A DNA stretch of 64,000 nucleotides from Toxonevra muliebris (lineage: Eukaryota; Arthropoda; Insecta; Diptera; Pallopteridae): NCBI GenBank assembly GCA_963691655.1, contig OY829326.1:100501340-100565339 (forward strand). Direction: 5' to 3'. The notes below the pieces were generated by a model. That model did no database searches, had not been told where the DNA came from, and saw only the letters and a program-made list of their open reading frames with translations. Within the stretch, counting starts at the first letter, position 1, and every line of letters begins with the position of its first letter. The translations under genes and the position numbers were made by a program. Below are positions 46,163 to 58,212 of the stretch, piece after piece.

Positions 46163-48028
46163 GGGCAAGATGGGGCGATGCTTACCACGTTTTTGTTTGA
46201 TCCGATAAAACTGCTTAAGAATTTAATTTTAGAACAGTTAATTGCTTTATTTCGTAGAAATGGGGAAATTTTGCATTTTAAAATCTCGGATTTTTTAACC
46301 TGATGAAATTTGAACTTTTTCAAAATGGTGGGGTGATGCTTACCAGCAAAAAAATTTCATTTTGAATGATATAAATATAATGTTACACCTACCGGCTATA
46401 CGACCGTTAGTTCGTTCATGTTCTAATAAAAAAATGATTGAACATAATGTTTAATTGAATTCAATTTTTATCAAACTCTCAAAAATAAAAAAATGAATGA
46501 AAAAATACAATCAGCCCTATCACTAATTTCGACGGAGTTCCCGTCGCAGCTACAAATAAATAATTCGTATCTCGATTCTGTCGTGGCCTCTCATTCTCCC
46601 GAAATTCGGAATTCCCGAATTAAACGAAACTTTTAAATTTTTTCGTGATAATTTCGCATGAATGCTGAAGTGTACCGGGACCAGGAGAAAAATAAAGATT
46701 AACAGGAAATCAATGTTTTAAAAATATGGTGTTATTAAAATTTTTTCGTGCGTGCCGTCAACGCATATTATGAAACAGGAAATCGCGTTCTTCCATAGAA
46801 ATGTTTTTGGCCTCCCTTGTTTCTTCATTAGTCATATCCAAATTTCGCTTCCAAATATATTCAGACACCACTTCATTGTTTTCGACATCGTTGATTGAGC
46901 CATTTCAAATTCCTTATCTTTTCCAACACCATGCTGGCATCCCCCCTCCGACAGAAATAGCAAAACACCAACAACATGTCTCAAAGCTGTAACAAGTTCA
47001 TCCTCTACTACAATCAGCACGTACTTGAATGCGCCTTTGTTGAGTCTGAAATTCTTCGCAAACCTAAGAAAAAGAATTAGTTGATATTTATGCTTGTACA
47101 ATGTACAGACATATATACCCTGTTCACGCTCTATTTTGCGTTCTATTTTTAAGCGTCTGCTTTAATACTCCATCTCTTGCTCTACTAACAACACAGCTGC
47201 TGCCATGAAACCCATTTTTTATAGCTTATTGCACAAAAACACTTCTTTCCGATTAAATTTTATATTTTCTCAAAATTTTTATTACTTTTCCTTTTCATTG
47301 TTGATATAAAACAGCTGATTTTTTCATTACTATTTTTTTCCGATAGTTGGCAAAGCTATCATCGAATTCGGTGGAATTAGAAATGCCATTATTCAGATTC
47401 ACAGGTTTTACAAGTGAAGAAGCTGCAATTTCCCATGTTGAGACATTTCAATAATTGCTCATAGCTTCGCCAAAGTTGGGGAATTTCTTGTACACGATTT
47501 GCAAATAGCGACATGATTACTACCAATGCTAGTAGCAGCTGAACGTAATGACTTTTGTTACATTGTAACCACTTTTCAACTGGTGTTCCGTCGGTTTTCT
47601 TTTTGTATTTTCGTGGCATGGTGGCTAAAACAATCATAAGAGTTTTCAATGGAGTGGTAAGTATCACCCCACTGTAAACGAAAAGCACCTCCCCACTAAC
47701 GCCATTCTAGGCGCGCTAATGTTACATCAGCACTATGTGAGAAATATGAAAATCTCTTTGGATTCTGAAAGATATTTAAGAAATCAACAACCTTGCAAAT
47801 GTGACGAATATTTGCACTGAAAAACGATTTGTGTAAGCACTGAGAAAAACTTTTAGAAAATTGTTTTTGGCACTGGTCTAAGAGAGTGAGTAAATGTTCG
47901 CGTGGACGCTCGAACGACTTATGAAAAACGAGCATTCATCAAAAGCAACAGATGATAGGATTCGGTTTGGCCATATATCAACAAGAAATATGAAAAATGG
48001 CGGTGGTAAGCATCACCCCACCTTACCC
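46163..48028. mobile_element. pogo/jerky-like DNA transposon with nested insertion
   Basis: Inverted ends GGGCAAGATGGGGCGATGCT at the left and the complement of GGGTAAGGTGGGGTGATGCT at the right, continuing TACCAC, with TA on both sides (46161-46162, 48029-48030). TGGGGTGATGCTTACCA recurs as internal subterminal copies near 46327 and, inverted, near 47655. On the minus strand near 47617 an ORF starts MPRKYKKKTDGT, like the N-terminus of pipsqueak-HTH pogo/jerky transposases. The rest of the gene is lost and replaced by Harbinger-type sequence. Confidence 0.7.
46513..47390 (-). pseudogene. PIF/Harbinger (HARBI1-like) transposase fragment
   Basis: Minus-strand pieces in order: FRLNKGAFKYVL, VTALRHVVGVLLFLSEGG, HGVGKDKEFEMAQSTMS (about 47055-46880), then MTNEETREAKN, FYGRTRFP and ICVDGTHE (about 46835-46750). 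These match the N-terminal half of HARBI1-like nucleases through the first catalytic Asp (CVDGTH). The remainder is missing and frames shift. Similar inverted patches near 46513 and 47390 (TCACTAATTTCGACGG and the complement of TTCTAATTCCACCG) may be its ends. Confidence 0.7.
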
Positions 48029-48030
48029 TA

Positions 48031-49130
48031 CAACTTTCTCTATTATAAAAACCACAAAATCTTTTTTTTGCAACTTCAACTTTCATTTCTATTTCTTACA
48101 ACTGCCATTCACTTACCTCAAAATAATTTCCTACTTTTTTACAAAAATGCTCGAAAAAAAAAATGTTACTCATACGCACCTGTTGTTTACAAATAAAATG
48201 CAATGGAGAAACAAAAAACATATTAATTTGTCACCTAAGTCCAATTTATGTCTCTGGTCACATAAACTGTAATCCACTCAAGGAACTTTTAAATTTTTGC
48301 TTCCTTTACCATTACCAAATCGAATAAATGAAAGTTGCGTAAAGGAAAAACTTTTCTCAAAGTGCTTGCTTACTTTAGTGTTCAATGCCAAAAACATTTT
48401 TATACGCGCCATCATGCTCACGCAAGTAATCCTCTTATATTGACTGCTGCTAGTGCTGCATGTCTCAACAATATACAGGACTTTTTTAACCTTTTTTTTT
48501 TTTTGTGTTGCCGACATTAATGTGGCAATATGAGAAGGAAAAAAATTATAAGCTTGACTGTTTTTGGCATTAGTTGTTTCTTTTTTCCTCTCTTGTGGGT
48601 ATTTTTTAAAGTAATTGTCGCTGAAAGCAAAACTTTTAATGTAAGTGTGTTATGTAAACTTTTTGAAAACTTAAAGAAGTTTTTCTACTAACTCTAACTA
48701 AACACTTCTTTCATTTTTTCTTACTGCTGCAACTTCAGCAGGAAATCTTAAGTTTTTAAAAGTTTACTAGCAACTAACGTTATTGTACTCTTAATATTTT
48801 CTGTGTTTGTTTCTAATATGGTACATCTTCATATGTACGTGCATAGTTGATTTGGGGTTTGTATTTAAAGTGTCCGTTGGGAATATCTAAAAGGTTATGT
48901 GAAAAAGATTTTCTCTTCCATCTCTTTGATTTTACTTTTGCATACAAGATATTTACACATGTACTATATAAATACATATAGATATATATCAGTATGATTC
49001 ATCAAAATTTTTCCAATGAATTTATATTCTAGCTAAAAATACTTTCATTTAAAATGTAATAGAATTTTTGTTTCCATTGAATTTTTAAAACTCTTATTTG
49101 TATGCTGAAAGTGAGATTGAATAGTATATG
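48031..49130. other. Intergenic DNA, no gene seen
   Basis: AT-rich with T-runs near 48495-48508. No recognisable protein or element. Confidence 0.35.
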
Positions 49131-49135
49131 TATAT

Positions 49136-51660
49136 CAGTAGCGGATTATCGCACAAATTTTGGTGCGGCTGCAGGGCCCACGGTTCAGAAGCCGCAGAAA
49201 AAAAAAGTGTTTGAAATTCATATATGGGAAATTATATTTATTTCCATGAAAATAGATAAGAATCACGAACTTATCTATGATTCATTAAATTTCAATTCAT
49301 TCAAAACTTCAATTTCAATAGAAAGAATCGATAAATTGTTTATCATTGTAACTTAATCATAGATTTCAAAACTTTTAACACTTTCAAGGAGTCGATTCCA
49401 ACGAAATGGTGAATAAAAGCAGAGCCCGTATAACTTTACCACCATATCACAAAAGTTAGATGCATCAATGTTTCTAAAACACTATTTTTGACTCCTAAAT
49501 TCAACGAGTGATTAAAGTATAATTAATTAAACTTTGCAGGCCTCTATAAATTCCTGTGTAAATTATTTGTGTTGTCATATGATTGCCCTTAGGAGTTTTT
49601 TATGTCAATTTGTTTTTTCTTTAGGGATTTCGAAACTACGCCAAAAAGATGCTTCGCTGTGTGGCAATGAATCGTTTGGAAATGATAGCGCCTTTTACAT
49701 ATCCAACGCAGAAAGAGAACTGATCAGTATGGCTCACATCCGGAGTGGAGTTGACGTTTAACGAATAATAATGCGATTCGATGAGCTCCGAGACAATCAC
49801 ATCTTTTACAGCTTGTCCCATGATAGAGATTAATTTACATATTGTGCTCGAGAGATACGGCGCCCTTCCTATAAAAATTTGCATACCTAATGAAAAAAAG
49901 AAAGCATTTTCGATCAGTGCTGTCGTTTCGAAAATTTTAAGGGGAAGGAATTTTTCCTTTAAACAGGAGGATTTTGCTTTATAGGGGAGGAATTTTTCAA
50001 AATGTCTTACAAGTTTTCAAATAAGTATTACTTAGATAATTGCAAACAGTTGCACTAATGTATAGAAATTTTATTAGAAAAAAATACAATGTTTTATTCA
50101 CAGCTTTTTTGTTACAACTTCAGCCACACTTAAAGCTAAAAAATTTATAAAAATAAAACAAATTCATATAAAAACCAAATATTCCTCCTTCGAAAAAAAA
50201 GGATAGTATCAGTAAATAACAATAAAAATATTTTTAGTAATATTAGTAAATAATAATAAAAAAAAGCAATAATGATTAAAAAACTACAACAAACTTGTCT
50301 TCTTTCTTCTACTTTGAACCAGCTTAATCGGAGGTACCTAGTGGAGGCATCTTTTATTAGATTCAATTGAGAAAAAATTCTATTAACCCCTGCACTGCTA
50401 TGTGGAAAACTTAAAATTGTCCCAATAAATTTTTCAAAACCTTTTTTTTTTTTTTAAAGCATTCTTTAAATGAAAAATTTCACACCAAAATTCTTCCAGT
50501 TCTAAATCTAATAAATATATAAATTCATTACTAATTTATTGATATTTATTAAATATGCAAACTTACTTTTACGCGGTTTTTCTACTATTGATTTCAATTG
50601 TCAAAAATTCCAAGCATTAACACAAACACCAGCAAAAGCTTCTGGAAATGGAACATGAAATTTTGAATTTTGACAGTAATCGAGCAATAAATAAAGTAAT
50701 TACAGTAACAAATATTTCACGGACAGAAACTAAAATAACCCAACAGAACACATTTAGTTTGATTTACGTTTACAACCAAAAATTCAAGAATACAACCCAA
50801 AAATTCAAGAATATGAAATAGGAGGATTTTTTCCGATTGTGGAGGACAGGAGGATTGAGATTTGAGCGGAGTACGAATACTCCGATCGGAGTACCTTCAG
50901 CAGCACTGTTTTCGATAGCCATTCGAAACAACTATACCTCTTCATTTGCTGCAAAAACGAGAAATGTGCTTTTCCAAAAAAAGGTTGAAAGAATTCCGGA
51001 GAGTAAACTCGTTTTTTGTCATATTTCTACTTGGCATCGTTTGAAATGTTTTCTCTAGATTGCTTTTGCGATGGAATGCCTCGCAATGAATGATTCCAGT
51101 GATTGAATCCATTCAAATCAAACGGACTTAAATTTTCAAACACATCACCGAACAAACGGCAAAAACAATAAAAGACTGAATCATTCGACTGTGAATAGAT
51201 TAGCCAATCACGCTCGATTTGTGTGCCATTAGGTAGGGCTTGATGCAACGATCTACAGTGAATTGTCTTTATCCAGGTTTCTGCAATATTAAATCAGTAT
51301 TCCGATATGAAGTCGGACCTGAAAATGGATTAAACTATGCTCTTTCTGGGTCTTTTACAAAATGTCAAAGATAGCACATTCAACGTTTGCAAAATTGATT
51401 GAATTGATTTGGCCACAAACCTGGATCATTTGTAGAAACATTTTCAATGCTACTGGCATGTGAAGGAACAACTTCTTTTGAAGTAGATGGCGATGCAATT
51501 TGTAGAGTTTCTAGAGTAGATTCACACTATTCAGTATCAGAAATATGTCAATTTTTTTCGGTTGTCTTATCGAAGTCTGGTGAATTGCTTGTGTTTAATT
51601 TCTTTGCATAAGTACCTTGTTAGTTTTGGTATCTTTGATAATAGTTTTTGATCGTCTACC
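49136..51660 (-). pseudogene. ZMYM1-like hAT transposase, interrupted and decayed
   Basis: Minus-strand fragments in gene order. DPGLWPNQF is near 51430. The TTF-type N-terminal segment ALPNGTQIERDWLIYSQ...FYCFCRLF lies at about 51240-51130. RAPYLSSTICKLISIMGQ and NVNSTPDVSHTDQFSF lie at 49870-49710. GQSYDN lies at about 49600. The C-terminal LSILSIEIEVLNELKFNESI lies at 49340-49270. The end CAGTAGCGGATTATCGC at 49136 is a hAT-like 3' terminus. The order and motifs match the ZMYM1/TTF group of hAT transposases. Many stops and shifts. A younger element (49915-50908) splits it. The far terminus was not found. Confidence 0.75.
49915..50908. mobile_element. 994-bp hAT element nested in the ZMYM1-like hAT
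   Basis: Begins CAGTGCTG and ends CAGCAGCACTG, with an exact 8-bp duplication TTTTCGAT at 49907-49914 and 50909-50916. The interior repeats GGAGGATTTT/GGAGGAATTTTTC near the left end and GGAGGATTTTTTCC near the right. No transposase; non-autonomous. Confidence 0.85.
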
Positions 51661-52203
51661 ATTTCGAATAAAATGGGCCCATTAAACTGTTAAGACGCCA
51701 CTGATACGTTTGTATGTTTCAACTTGATTTGCTGCTTGGTATTTTCCACTGAGAGACAATTGATTTTCCGTTTTTGCTTCATACTCAGCAATTTGATTTT
51801 CAAAGAAATTTTTTTTATTATGCTGAAGGAGCATCATTGTTGCCGTTATCGCCATCCATACACAGGGCATTCGAGAAGTTTAGCACTTTTTATTTCAAGG
51901 TTAACTGAAAAGTGTAGGGAGAGTTATATTTTTTCAAATTTCAAAACATTCATGATGAATTTCCAAGAAAATCAATAAAATGTCAATTGGTTTTATTGAT
52001 AATTGAGATTGGTTTGATGTATTCTTAAATTTGTCTGTTGTCCTTTTTCAGTGCCGCGGGAAGACTTAAGTTAACGTAAAACATTGGTATATTCTTTATT
52101 TTTTTTATGAAACTTTGGAGTGAATGTTACTGTGACGATTAATGTTTATTACATGACATTAAAATGGCCAACAATACATATAGTAGGTATTGGCGAAATT
52201 TAA

Positions 52204-52830
52204 GGGGTTATATACACTTGTTGTCGAAAAAAGGGTATTTTAATTTTTTTTTTTTGCCAAGGCGATACAATTTTATCAGAATAAGTCACCGTATATCTAT
52301 TTGTTAATGTTGCCAGGTATTTCCTAAATTTTTTCAATAAAAAATGTTTACAAAAGGGGACGATATGGGCGTTGTGCCAAAATACCTTTTTTCGTCACTC
52401 CTCGCGGTGAGAACGATAAATAAAGAACGATTTATCTGAAATGGAAAAAAAAAGCTGAACATGTTTTAGTTTTCATCGTCACGCTCTTAGTGAAAGGAGG
52501 ATTTTGTGAAATTTACATTTTTACAAAAATAGTGATGATTTTTTTATTTAATTTTAGATTTTCGAGGGTCTGGAAATTTGGTTTTGGTAGTCAGAAAAAG
52601 TTCTGTTCCAAATAAAAATTCGTAAACTAAGAGAAGTTATAAATTTAGCCAGTAAGAATTCAGATCGATTAGTGAAATGGTTCTTAAGAAACCTTTCTCA
52701 CCGCAACGAAACTTATCGAAAAACAACATTTCGAGATAATCGCGTTTACCGTTATCAAGAAGATATAATTTGAGAAAATGCAATAAAAAAATGTTCGATT
52801 TTTTCGCCCAACACAAGTGTATATAACCCC
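52204..52830. mobile_element. 627-bp TTAA-flanked MITE (first of a pair)
   Basis: Inverted ends GGGGTTATATACACTTGT (left) and its complement (right), exactly inside TTAA at 52200-52203 and 52831-52834. TTAA target specificity indicates a piggyBac- or Kolobok-class element. No transposase. Confidence 0.85.
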
Positions 52831-52834
52831 TTAA

Positions 52835-53259
52835 CCCTCTAGTTCCGAATCCCGCCTTTAGATGGCCTTCACCAAAATTGCCACCATAACAGTTTTCTGT
52901 TGCTACATTTTATCATATCGTTTCAAAAAAATGCGACAGTCAAAGTCAAAAATTTGTGAAAAAATAGAAAATTAATTGTTTTGATTGTATTTGAGATAAA
53001 AGTGAAAAAAAAATAAAATACCTCCCCTCAAAGTATCCAGATAAAAAAATAGCTAAGAATTTGAATTTTTTATATAAAATATTTAATTACTTAAAACAAA
53101 TGGATAAAAAGCTCATTCAAGAACAAATAATTTTAGACGTTCAAACTTTCTCACTTCATTAGTTTTTTTTTTTTGGTTTTTATGTCAGTTTATGATTTTA
53201 CGCCAATATTAATCAATTTCGAATTTTTTTTATCAATCAAAAATTTGGGAACTAGAGGG
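52835..53259. mobile_element. 425-bp TTAA-flanked MITE (second of a pair)
   Basis: Inverted ends CCCTCTAGTTCC (12 bp, perfect), with TTAA on both sides (52831-52834, 53260-53263). The CCCT start after TTAA resembles piggyBac ends (TTAACCCT). Its left TTAA is shared with the right end of the neighbouring element, whose ends are unrelated. Confidence 0.85.
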
Positions 53260-53263
53260 TTAA

Positions 53264-55600
53264 TATGCATATTGTTTTGGTTTTGTTGATGTTGAACGCG
53301 AGAATACATTTTTGCAAGGCTCAGAGATCCATATCTATATATAAGTTGAATCGAAATTGGGCATTGAATGGAGATTTCTGAATTGGGTTAATAAAATATT
53401 TGGGCAACTTGTAATTTTTTTGAATGCTTTGAATTAGTCACGTGAACCAATTGTGGTTGAAACTTAAAATTATCTATCCTGGCAGGTTTTCTACACAAGT
53501 GATGTAGCTGACATCATAAGTTACGTTAGTTTTTAGGTTCTATCTAAAGTTAAGCTATGACATCTTTTTGGAATTTCCGTATATATTATTGCTTTTTTTT
53601 TAGAAAAATAAATAAATAAAAATACCTGTTAAATTACCAAGAAAACATAATAGTAGTAGTTACCAACGATTTTCGGTACAAAAGATCATCTAAGTCGCAG
53701 TGCTTGACCATCGGGTCGTTCCATTTTCTGAAGTACCTACGATGAATTTCAATGTAATCCCGTCGCAAAGTGCCATTTTTTGCATACGATGTTAACACTT
53801 TTCAAACTACTTAAAGTTTCAGCTAAAAATCATTTATAGCTTACGTTGGGCAGATTTTCAGGTATTTATACAGGGGGTCTCGGAGACTTCTTGTTCGTTG
53901 ATTATTTATTTTCTACCTCCTCATACAAATCACAATGATCAAATAAGAACAGCGTGCTATTTCACATGTTCTTTTACTTTTAAGGCTGTTAACAGTTACT
54001 TACTTCTGCTTCCTAATCGACTCGTTTGGGTATTAATCCCCTTCATGGAACCCCTTAATTCATACATTTTTTTTATATGCATTTATATATCTTCTACTAT
54101 ATAAAATGGAATGTAACAAGTCTATTTATTTGTTTGTCCTTAATATGTTTCCAGAATCTTAATCCGATCTTAATCAACTTAAGTACATATATTCATTGGT
54201 CTTCGGCGGATGTCGCAATCTAAAAATAAAGAGTTTCGGGCAAGTGGACTTAGCACCTGCCATACACCTCCAATCATATACAGTAAAGTACTATAATATA
54301 GTACAAGAATGCTGATTGACAATATCATGCCACAGAAAAAAAGGGGAGTGAGATTAGAAAATGGGCCATGGCATCTCCCGTATAACTTAAATCATTATCG
54401 TGCCGAACCATTTGTGGTGCGGCTCTAATATTTAGTATGAAAACATTATTTGCTAATGTCATTCTGTGGAAAGAATATGGATGAGCGAGGATTAGTAGGT
54501 GTGGCACCTACTATACAAGCGAATTGTTGAAGCGATGAAACTGAGGGACCGCAGTAAAACAATACAAATTTTGCGGAATAGGGTGACCACTTTTTACTTA
54601 ACTTAACTTAACTTGCGGTACTAAGATTTGGCATATAAATATGATTGGCAAATAGAGTTCTTTGGGTAAAATAATGGTAGGCTCGAGTATGATACCTCTT
54701 ATGTAGCCCTGATTTTTAATACGGTGTATTTCGTAAATTAATTGCATTATTGATAGCTGGCACAAGATCTGGGGTTGCCAGTGGGATGCTGGAAGAAAAA
54801 AGTGGATGGGTTAGAGAAATGAAATGTTTGAAACAATATATCTGAGAGACTATGGTCTCTAAGTTAGGAAAATATTAAAAGTTTGTTCGTGAAAGAGGTA
54901 CGTTGGTTATAGTTATTGGGCAGAATGTGGTAATTTTTAAGCAAATAGTCTTGGCAGCTTCTATAAAAACTATTTGAACAAAAGCAAGGAAGGCAATGAA
55001 AGTTTGTGTGTGAAGGCGGCATGTTAGTAGTTAGTAGTAAGTAGTTTTTTGTTGTTGTAATTTTTGTATTCCACAAACTTTCTTAGGGTCAGAGATACCG
55101 ATGCGAAGCTCATCTAGTTTTTATGTATTTTTTATACATTTCAAGTAGGGTAGCCAGATTTTTGATAACAAATTCCTTTCACTCATTTAAAAATTTACGT
55201 TAACCGACTTTTCTTCAAGCAAATATTGGTTTTCTCCTCTCCATAGCAGCAACGCGTATGTATTTTATTTTGTGAACAATTAGAAAAAGAAACAAATAGG
55301 GTGAGACTGTCTGCAAAAACAATTTTAAGACCATTAAGGTTAAGCACAAAAATTCTTAAGGTATTATGTAATTTGAAAAAATCAGCACAAAATACAAAAA
55401 TCAATGCATTTTCGTACTGATTTCGAGTTTTCAAAAAAACAGTGTTTAAAAAAAAACTCAGGACATGCCCTGATCAAATCGGTACGTCTGGCTACCCTAA
55501 TTTCAAGTCACAAAATTTTCATATATGTTTGATCAGTTTACAACAATTTTAGACTCAATGTAAATATTGATAACACACGCCAGCGAAATTTCACTTTTTT
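53264..55600. other. Decayed repeat DNA, no gene seen
   Basis: 54150-54800 holds degenerate copies of a sequence with GGCATCTCCC/GTGGCACCTACTATA-like blocks, related to those near 19385 and 21165. A (CTTAA)n run sits at about 54597-54613. Confidence 0.4.
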
Positions 55601-55604
55601 CTGT

Positions 55605-55800
55605 TCATGGTACGTAACGCGCGAGAGGGGAGGGTGGGGTCCGATTTGTTACGAAGTGTTACATGGTGGAGGGGGAGGGAATTTCAACCGCGTTACGTAA
55701 AGTCGATTTTATACTTTTTTTGTTACGATGTGTTACGACCAGGGGGGAGGGGTCAAAATTGGTCATACATTGTGTTACGTAATGTGTGATACCTCTAATT
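55605..55800. repeat. G-rich repeat with GTTACG motifs
   Basis: Contains recurring GTTACGTAA, TTGTTACGA and GTGTTACG motifs separated by GGGGGAGGG tracts, strikingly GC-rich against the AT-rich background. Similar GTTACGTAA-bearing sequence occurs in dipteran transposon ends, but I cannot assign a family. Confidence 0.45.
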
Positions 55801-55914
55801 CCTAAGCTCGGAATTAAATGTCAGAAAATATTACATGTCGCTTATATTCAACAAAAATTTATTTAACGCAAAAATGGCAAGCGAACTGGAAGTGTGAGAA
55901 AATATTATTAAAAT

Positions 55915-56215
55915 TTTATAAAAGCAACCTCAGCTGTCTTCGAAAAAATTGCCAAAGAGGTACGGGCTAACCCTGAAACCATTTCTCGCGTTATTAAACG
56001 CTTTAAGAAAGAACTGTGTATTGCTCGGAAAGAAAGCGGCACATGGTCGTGAGAAGGCCAAGAAAGTTGTAACCATTCTGAAGAAAAATCCAAGCATTGC
56101 TCAGATACTTTCGTGCGTAGGAAGGAAGCTGAGTTGAAGACGTACAAGGCGCAAAAAGTTTAGGATAGAAACGCCTTCAAGAATGAAACCGCAAAACAAG
56201 TATTCACTTTTTTTG
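55915..56215 (+). pseudogene. ITmD37E/Tc1-like transposase N-terminal fragment
   Basis: Plus-strand frames read NPETISRVIKRFKKELCIARK, then EGQESCNHSEEKSKHCSDTFVRRKLS, then RRKKF...METPS-like. This matches the N-terminal DNA-binding part of a Tc1-related transposase group common in Diptera. Stops interrupt it and the catalytic domain is absent. Confidence 0.5.
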
Positions 56216-56219
56216 GCCT

Positions 56220-58095
56220 GACCTCGCTTCATGCCACTAAGGTAAAGCGGCCGTTTTATGATTATTTTTTTTAAAAAGAATATATAAATTTGAATTTATA
56301 ATGATTTAACATACTGTATCTTTCTATAACAATCATAAAACGATTTAGTAAAATTGATTTTAAAGCAAAGGATTAGTGCTGTACGGAAAATTAAAGAAAA
56401 ATTTTGGCGCACCACAGACATTGAAAAAAGCACTCGGGTTTTTTTTACAAAAAAAAAAAATCACTCATTCGGATTGGCTTGCAAGCTTTTTACATTTCAA
56501 TTGGTGCATTTTCCAATTGCTTTTATAAATTTACTTTGCAAACATTCGCTATTCTCTTTATCTAATCAATTAAGGTTTGAATATTCCTATTATTATTATT
56601 AGTTTCTCATAACTACAAAAGAATGATTCAAATTAATAAATGAAATTCTTAAAACAAAATCTACATAAGTCCTGTCTGTAACATTTTCATTAGGTTTTGT
56701 TATATGAAAAATTAACATTTTTATATTTAAATTTAGTAAGTGTGAGTCCTAACATTGCGTTGCTTTAGTCCTTGACTTTAAAAAAGGCTTGTCATTCCAG
56801 TATTTCTGGAACTCGGGGTTTAAATAATGGAGGATTAAAGGAGAGACAAACTGGAAGTGGGTCAGCTGTTTTTTTTTTTTTTGCTTAATAATTTTTATTT
56901 ATTTTGATGGAAAAAAATGTTTTATTCAAAACCAATAAAAAAGTTGAAAAGTTATATAGACACAAGTCTACGGGAAATAAAAACAAAATCATTTACGGTA
57001 CTTATCACTTTTATTCATTTTATTTTCCGTAGAATTATGTTATTTTTTACATCCTTATGTACCTATTCATATGTATATACATCACATATAAAACTTTTCA
57101 CATGCACTGTAAACAAGTAAAACAAAATCAAGGACAAACGACACATGGACAATGTGATTATTATTGAGCACATTATATTGTGAATGAAGCCAATTAGTTG
57201 AATAGAATATTTAGTTTTTAAAGAAAATACATATGGGTATGCATGTTCATAAATACTTCCCCACAAGGTAAATTTATGATAAAGACCAAACTCTGAGTTT
57301 GTTGTCCATAAAGTAATTTTAATATTATATGTATGTGCTTAAAAAAAAATGTGGTCGCCATAACCTAGTAGTTAGTGTGTTGGACTGCTACGCAGAGGTT
57401 CATATCTCGGCACCATTCGTGTATAAATAAAACTCACACAGCAGGAATGGATGCGAAAAGCTCGGCCTTGACCCTCCAGGGGCTATTGTGCCATAATAAT
57501 AGTAGTATTTAAAATAATGTGTAAATACTTAGATATCTTTGTTTAAACGAAAAATGAATATTATATAAAAAAAAATTAAATTAAAACTCTTCAAAAAATA
57601 TTCAAATAATTTAATTTGATATGTTAAATTAAATTGACAGAAATGTGTTTGTCAAGAAAAAAGCACGGATACATACAAACATACACCCTACTGGCAATCA
57701 TACCCTCTGTTTCCATATTTGTCACGTACATATGTATGTATGTATTTACGCGCGTGGGTAAGCGTGAAATAGCTTAAATGAAAACTCTTCTGTCAAATTG
57801 ATGTTATCAAAAAAATAAAAAAAATAAATATTTGAGCAAAGTCTATGATGAGGGAAAAAATCAATTTCGTTGCCAAGTTTTCACATACAAAAAAAAGGGA
57901 AGATACCAGTCAATGTAAGGAAATTAAAACGGAAGTGACAACATTGATACATTAGCTAGCGAATACATACATATAAACATATACATATTTATTTACCTAC
58001 CCTCAAATATAGATAGATAAGAGAAAGGGTATCACGTGCTACCACAGTATATGCCACCTAGGATTATGAATACCTAAGTTTTTTTTTTTTTAATT
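56220..58095. other. Intergenic DNA with one SINE fragment
   Basis: AT-rich and without genes. Carries the SINE at 57350-57500, CATACATA and GATA microsatellites (57720-57750, 58008-58022) and long A/T runs. Confidence 0.4.
57350..57500 (+). mobile_element. SINE family B copy, internally deleted
   Basis: Head TAACCTAGTAGTTAGTGTGT resembles box A of the family. The tail AAAGCTCGGCCTTGACCCTCC and TATTGTGCCATAATAATAG matches the copy at 12559. The middle is missing. Confidence 0.7.
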
Positions 58096-58212
58096 AAGGT
58101 AAGCTGGGGTAATAAGGGTCGTGTTTTATTTTTGCCCAATAACTCTGTTTTAAGCACTTATTGGCTCAATTCAGAAGAGGAAGGAAAATCCTAAATTTCT
58201 TTAACCTCGAAT

